Shown: positions 5,386 to 7,484 of the stretch, one piece after another | Numbering within the stretch: position 1 is the stretch's first letter | Layout: every line of letters begins with the position of its first letter | Source: Bacillota bacterium | Lineage (GTDB): Bacteria > Bacillota > Bacilli > Bacillales_B > DSM-18226 | NCBI GenBank assembly: GCA_030705665.1 | Contig: JAUZQA010000199.1 | Location: 1-7,484, forward strand | Reading direction: 5' to 3' | Length of the DNA stretch: 7,484 nucleotides | Program-made: the position numbers and the translations under genes | The notes under the pieces: model-generated | Databases searched by the model: none | Seen by the model: only the letters and a program-made list of their open reading frames with translations | What the model was told of the DNA's origin: nothing

Positions 5386-6309
5386 ATGATTCAAAGCGTA
5401 TTCTCAACGTTGTTTGATGTAATCGTTCCGCTTTCAATACCAGTTGTGATCGGTGCTTTGCTCGCACACTACAAAAACCTTGAAACCAAACCCTTATTAA
5501 CCGTCTCATTATACTATTTAAGTCCCGCCCTTATTCTCGATACATTACTGAAAGCCCAAGTTTCCCACAATGATGTCTATATGACACTAGCATTTTCTAT
5601 TTTAGATCTTATATTATTATGGGCAGTTGCAAATGGAATTGGCAGACTACTCAGGTTACCGGCCCCTGAAGTATCAGGGCTTACGCTTGTTTCATCATTT
5701 ACAAACAGCGTTAATTACGGTCTCCCGCTGGTTTTACTTGCTTTTGGCAAGCTAGGCTTAGATAAAGCATCTGTTTACGTTATTTCGCAAATGGTAATCG
5801 TCAATACCATTGGAGTTTATTTTGCAGCACGCTCCCAATTCTCTGTAAAAAATGCGATCAAATCAGTTTTCTCACTTCCATCTATTTATGCAGCGATCTT
5901 GGCCCTTGTTCTCCGCAGCTTTGATCTCCACTTACCTAGTGGTGTTGCAAAGGGCGTTTCTATGATCGCAAACGCTTATTCACCGATTGTTCTAGCAATC
6001 TTAGGTGCCCAAATGGTTAGCGTGAAGGTTGCAAAGTTAGACCATAAGGTGCAATTATCTTTCTGGGCTGGAATGTTTGTACGATTGCTATTATCACCCT
6101 TTGTTGCGCTACTCTGTCTTTCTATCTTGCATGTCAAAGGTATCCTGCATTCCGTTTTGTTTATATTGGCGTGTATGCCCGTTGCCGTCAATGCTGTCAT
6201 CTTAGCCGAAAAGTTTAATGCTTCACCTAAGTTTGTATCAAAATGTATCCTCTGGACCACACTTATCTCTTTTATTGCTTTGCCATTTATGATCGGTTTT
6301 GTTAAGTAA
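5386..6309 (+). CDS. AEC (auxin efflux carrier) family transporter
   Basis: A 307-residue integral membrane protein of the AEC family (Mem_trans fold), close to the usual bacterial length of about 300-320. The two-halved, ten-helix pattern is visible. The first half has YYLSPALILDTLL (43-55) and the conserved TNSVNYGLPL (106-115); the second half has AYSPIVLAILGAQM (197-210) and MPVAVNAVILAEKF (264-277), followed by the closing TTLISFIALPF helix. Bacterial members have been linked to malate, malonate and other organic anions; the substrate here cannot be read from sequence. The start at 5386 has GAGGGAG five bases upstream. A 30-bp palindrome upstream suggests repressor control, although no clear -35 was found (possible -10 boxes: TATATT at 5342 and TATAAC at 5354). 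It is flanked by terminators on both sides, so it is probably monocistronic. Confidence 0.9.
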   Translation: MIQSVFSTLFDVIVPLSIPVVIGALLAHYKNLETKPLLTVSLYYLSPALILDTLLKAQVSHNDVYMTLAFSILDLILLWAVANGIGRLLRLPAPEVSGLTLVSSFTNSVNYGLPLVLLAFGKLGLDKASVYVISQMVIVNTIGVYFAARSQFSVKNAIKSVFSLPSIYAAILALVLRSFDLHLPSGVAKGVSMIANAYSPIVLAILGAQMVSVKVAKLDHKVQLSFWAGMFVRLLLSPFVALLCLSILHVKGILHSVLFILACMPVAVNAVILAEKFNASPKFVSKCILWTTLISFIALPFMIGFVK

Positions 6310-6311
6310 GT

Positions 6312-6343
6312 ACAGGCGCCTTGAGACGCCTGTTTTTGTTTTT
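6312..6343 (+). terminator. Terminator of the AEC transporter gene
   Basis: A 7-bp GC-rich stem ACAGGCG/CGCCTGT (6312-6318/6327-6333) with an eight-base loop is followed by TTTTTGTTTTT. It starts 3 bp after the stop codon. Confidence 0.9.
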
Positions 6344-6517
6344 AATCCAAATTAAGTTGGTTTTTACCTTCATAATGTTACTAATTCCGCTATTTTTTTA
6401 AAAAAATCTAAAAAATTGTATTATAACAGACAACTTTCGACATACATCTGTGTTAAATAATGTTAATATTAGGTATATTCTGATATTTTTACTATATTTA
6501 GGGGGAATGAGAATAAG

Positions 6518-7484
6518 ATGAATGTACCTTTAGTTTTAACTCACTTTTTGGATCGAGCTGTATCACTTTATGGAACAAAAAAAGCCATTTTTTGTGATGA
6601 AAGAGCCCTTACCTACCAAGAGTTAAACACCAGAGTGAATCAATTATCACATGGACTTCGCAGCTTAGGGATAACAAAAGGAGACAGGGTAGCCTACCTT
6701 GCCCCAAATTCAGTTGAAATGCTTGAAGGATTCTATGGAATCTTTCAATTAGGCGCTATTATGGTACCGTTAAATATCCGTTTAAAGCCCGATGATTATC
6801 TATTCATTCTAAACCACAGCGAAGCGAAGGTACTTTTTGTCGACCAAGACCTCTATCATTTAATCGTTCCCATCAAAGACAAACTAGTAACAGTAGAAAA
6901 AATTATCGTACATTATAAGGATGATCTCACAGAAGAGACAAGCTATGACCAGTGGCTTGCAGCTCAAAGCAGTCTCCAGTTTGATCGGGAAGAATTGGAC
7001 GAAAATGACGTTTGCAGTCTTTTATATACCAGCGGTACAACCGGAAATCCTAAGGGTGTTATGCTTACCCACCGAAATAACTACTTGCACGCAATGAGCT
7101 GTATGCACCATTTACGTGTATCTGATCAAGACGTTTTAGTGCATGTACTGCCAATGTTCCATGTTAATGGCTGGGGTTCACCATTTTATTATACGGCTAA
7201 CGGAGCTGCACAGGTCTGCTTAAGAAAGGCTACACCTGAATCGATTTTTCAAGCATTAGAAAAGCATAAGGCTACGGTTATGCATATGGCACCGACTGTA
7301 CTCAATTCATTAATGCAATACTATGAAAAAAATGTACCTGAAGTACAGCAAAATGTAAGGGTTGTCATTGCCGGTTCTGCCCCTCCTCCTGCATTCGTTA
7401 CTCGGGTGGAAAAAGAACTTGGCTGGGAGTTCATTCAGGTTTACGGGATGACCGAGTCTTCTCCATTGAACACCATTTCAACAA
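6518..7484 (+). CDS. AMP-forming acyl-CoA ligase, N-terminal part
   Basis: An adenylate-forming enzyme that activates a carboxylic acid with ATP and joins it to CoA. 322 residues are visible; such enzymes usually have about 500-550, so the small C-terminal domain lies beyond the window. Motifs: the phosphate-binding loop TSGTTGNPKG (171-180) with VMLTHRN after it; MFHVNGWG (213-220) in the acid-binding region; AGSAPPP (285-291); and the adenine/catalytic motif YGMTES (309-314). The MFHVNGW...VCLRKAT...MAPTVLN pattern resembles medium/long-chain fatty acyl-CoA synthetases and plant AAE-type enzymes more than MenE or benzoate ligases. The substrate is unproven. The start at 6518 has GGGGGA (6501-6506) with a rather long 11-base spacing. 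The 174 bp upstream after the AEC terminator are very A/T-rich and hold no convincing promoter. B. subtilis places a ligase (yhfT) with a BirA-controlled bioY paralogue (yhfU); here terminators separate the two genes, so shared control is not shown. Confidence 0.9.
   Translation, partial: MNVPLVLTHFLDRAVSLYGTKKAIFCDERALTYQELNTRVNQLSHGLRSLGITKGDRVAYLAPNSVEMLEGFYGIFQLGAIMVPLNIRLKPDDYLFILNHSEAKVLFVDQDLYHLIVPIKDKLVTVEKIIVHYKDDLTEETSYDQWLAAQSSLQFDREELDENDVCSLLYTSGTTGNPKGVMLTHRNNYLHAMSCMHHLRVSDQDVLVHVLPMFHVNGWGSPFYYTANGAAQVCLRKATPESIFQALEKHKATVMHMAPTVLNSLMQYYEKNVPEVQQNVRVVIAGSAPPPAFVTRVEKELGWEFIQVYGMTESSPLNTIST

Noticed and set aside
5976..6260. Minus-strand ORF of 94 codons inside the AEC gene
   Set aside because: It is antisense to conserved membrane segments of the permease, with no independent support.
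6451..6470. Second BirA site upstream of the acyl-CoA ligase
   Set aside because: The TGTTAA copies at 6451 and 6461 are direct, not inverted, and are 10 bp apart, unlike BirA operators.

Overview
The window looks like chromosome from a Bacillaceae member (a Bacillus, Neobacillus or Cytobacillus-like Firmicute). The grounds are low GC, strong GGAGG-type ribosome sites, one TTG start, long A/T-tailed terminators, and operator sequences matching the Bacillus regulators TnrA/GlnR and BirA. This assignment is inferred from sequence style, not from a search.

The left half (1-4063, minus strand) is a nitrite assimilation block, in transcription order: nirB (NADH-dependent siroheme nitrite reductase, large subunit), nirD (Rieske-type small subunit, 15 bp downstream, its ribosome site abutting the nirB stop), a 144-bp gap with a strong hairpin and a separate operator-like palindrome, then narK (nitrate/nitrite transporter, cut by the window start). 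Upstream of nirB is a perfect 17-bp match to the TnrA box. A second GlnR/TnrA-type dyad lies 51 bp further downstream. This points to control by nitrogen limitation, so an assimilatory role, with NarK importing nitrate or nitrite and NirBD reducing nitrite to ammonium in the cytoplasm.

The divergent gap 4064-4355 also holds a 71-bp inverted-repeat element resembling a miniature mobile repeat. It also holds a BirA-type biotin operator overlapping an excellent sigma-A promoter. This drives bioY (4356-4919), the substrate-binding membrane subunit of an ECF biotin transporter, which ends in its own terminator.

From 4981 to 5305 lies the least explained part: phased A-tracts, a 15-bp palindrome, three 21-bp tandem units (the third degenerate), a 22-codon ORF with a strong ribosome site, a terminator, and a perfect 30-bp palindrome touching that terminator's T-tract. 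These could form one small regulated unit encoding an undescribed basic amphipathic peptide.

The right part has an AEC-family ten-helix permease (5386-6309) with its own terminator, then the N-terminal two thirds or so of an AMP-forming acyl-CoA ligase (6518 to the window end). No tRNA, rRNA, CRISPR array or complete insertion sequence was seen.
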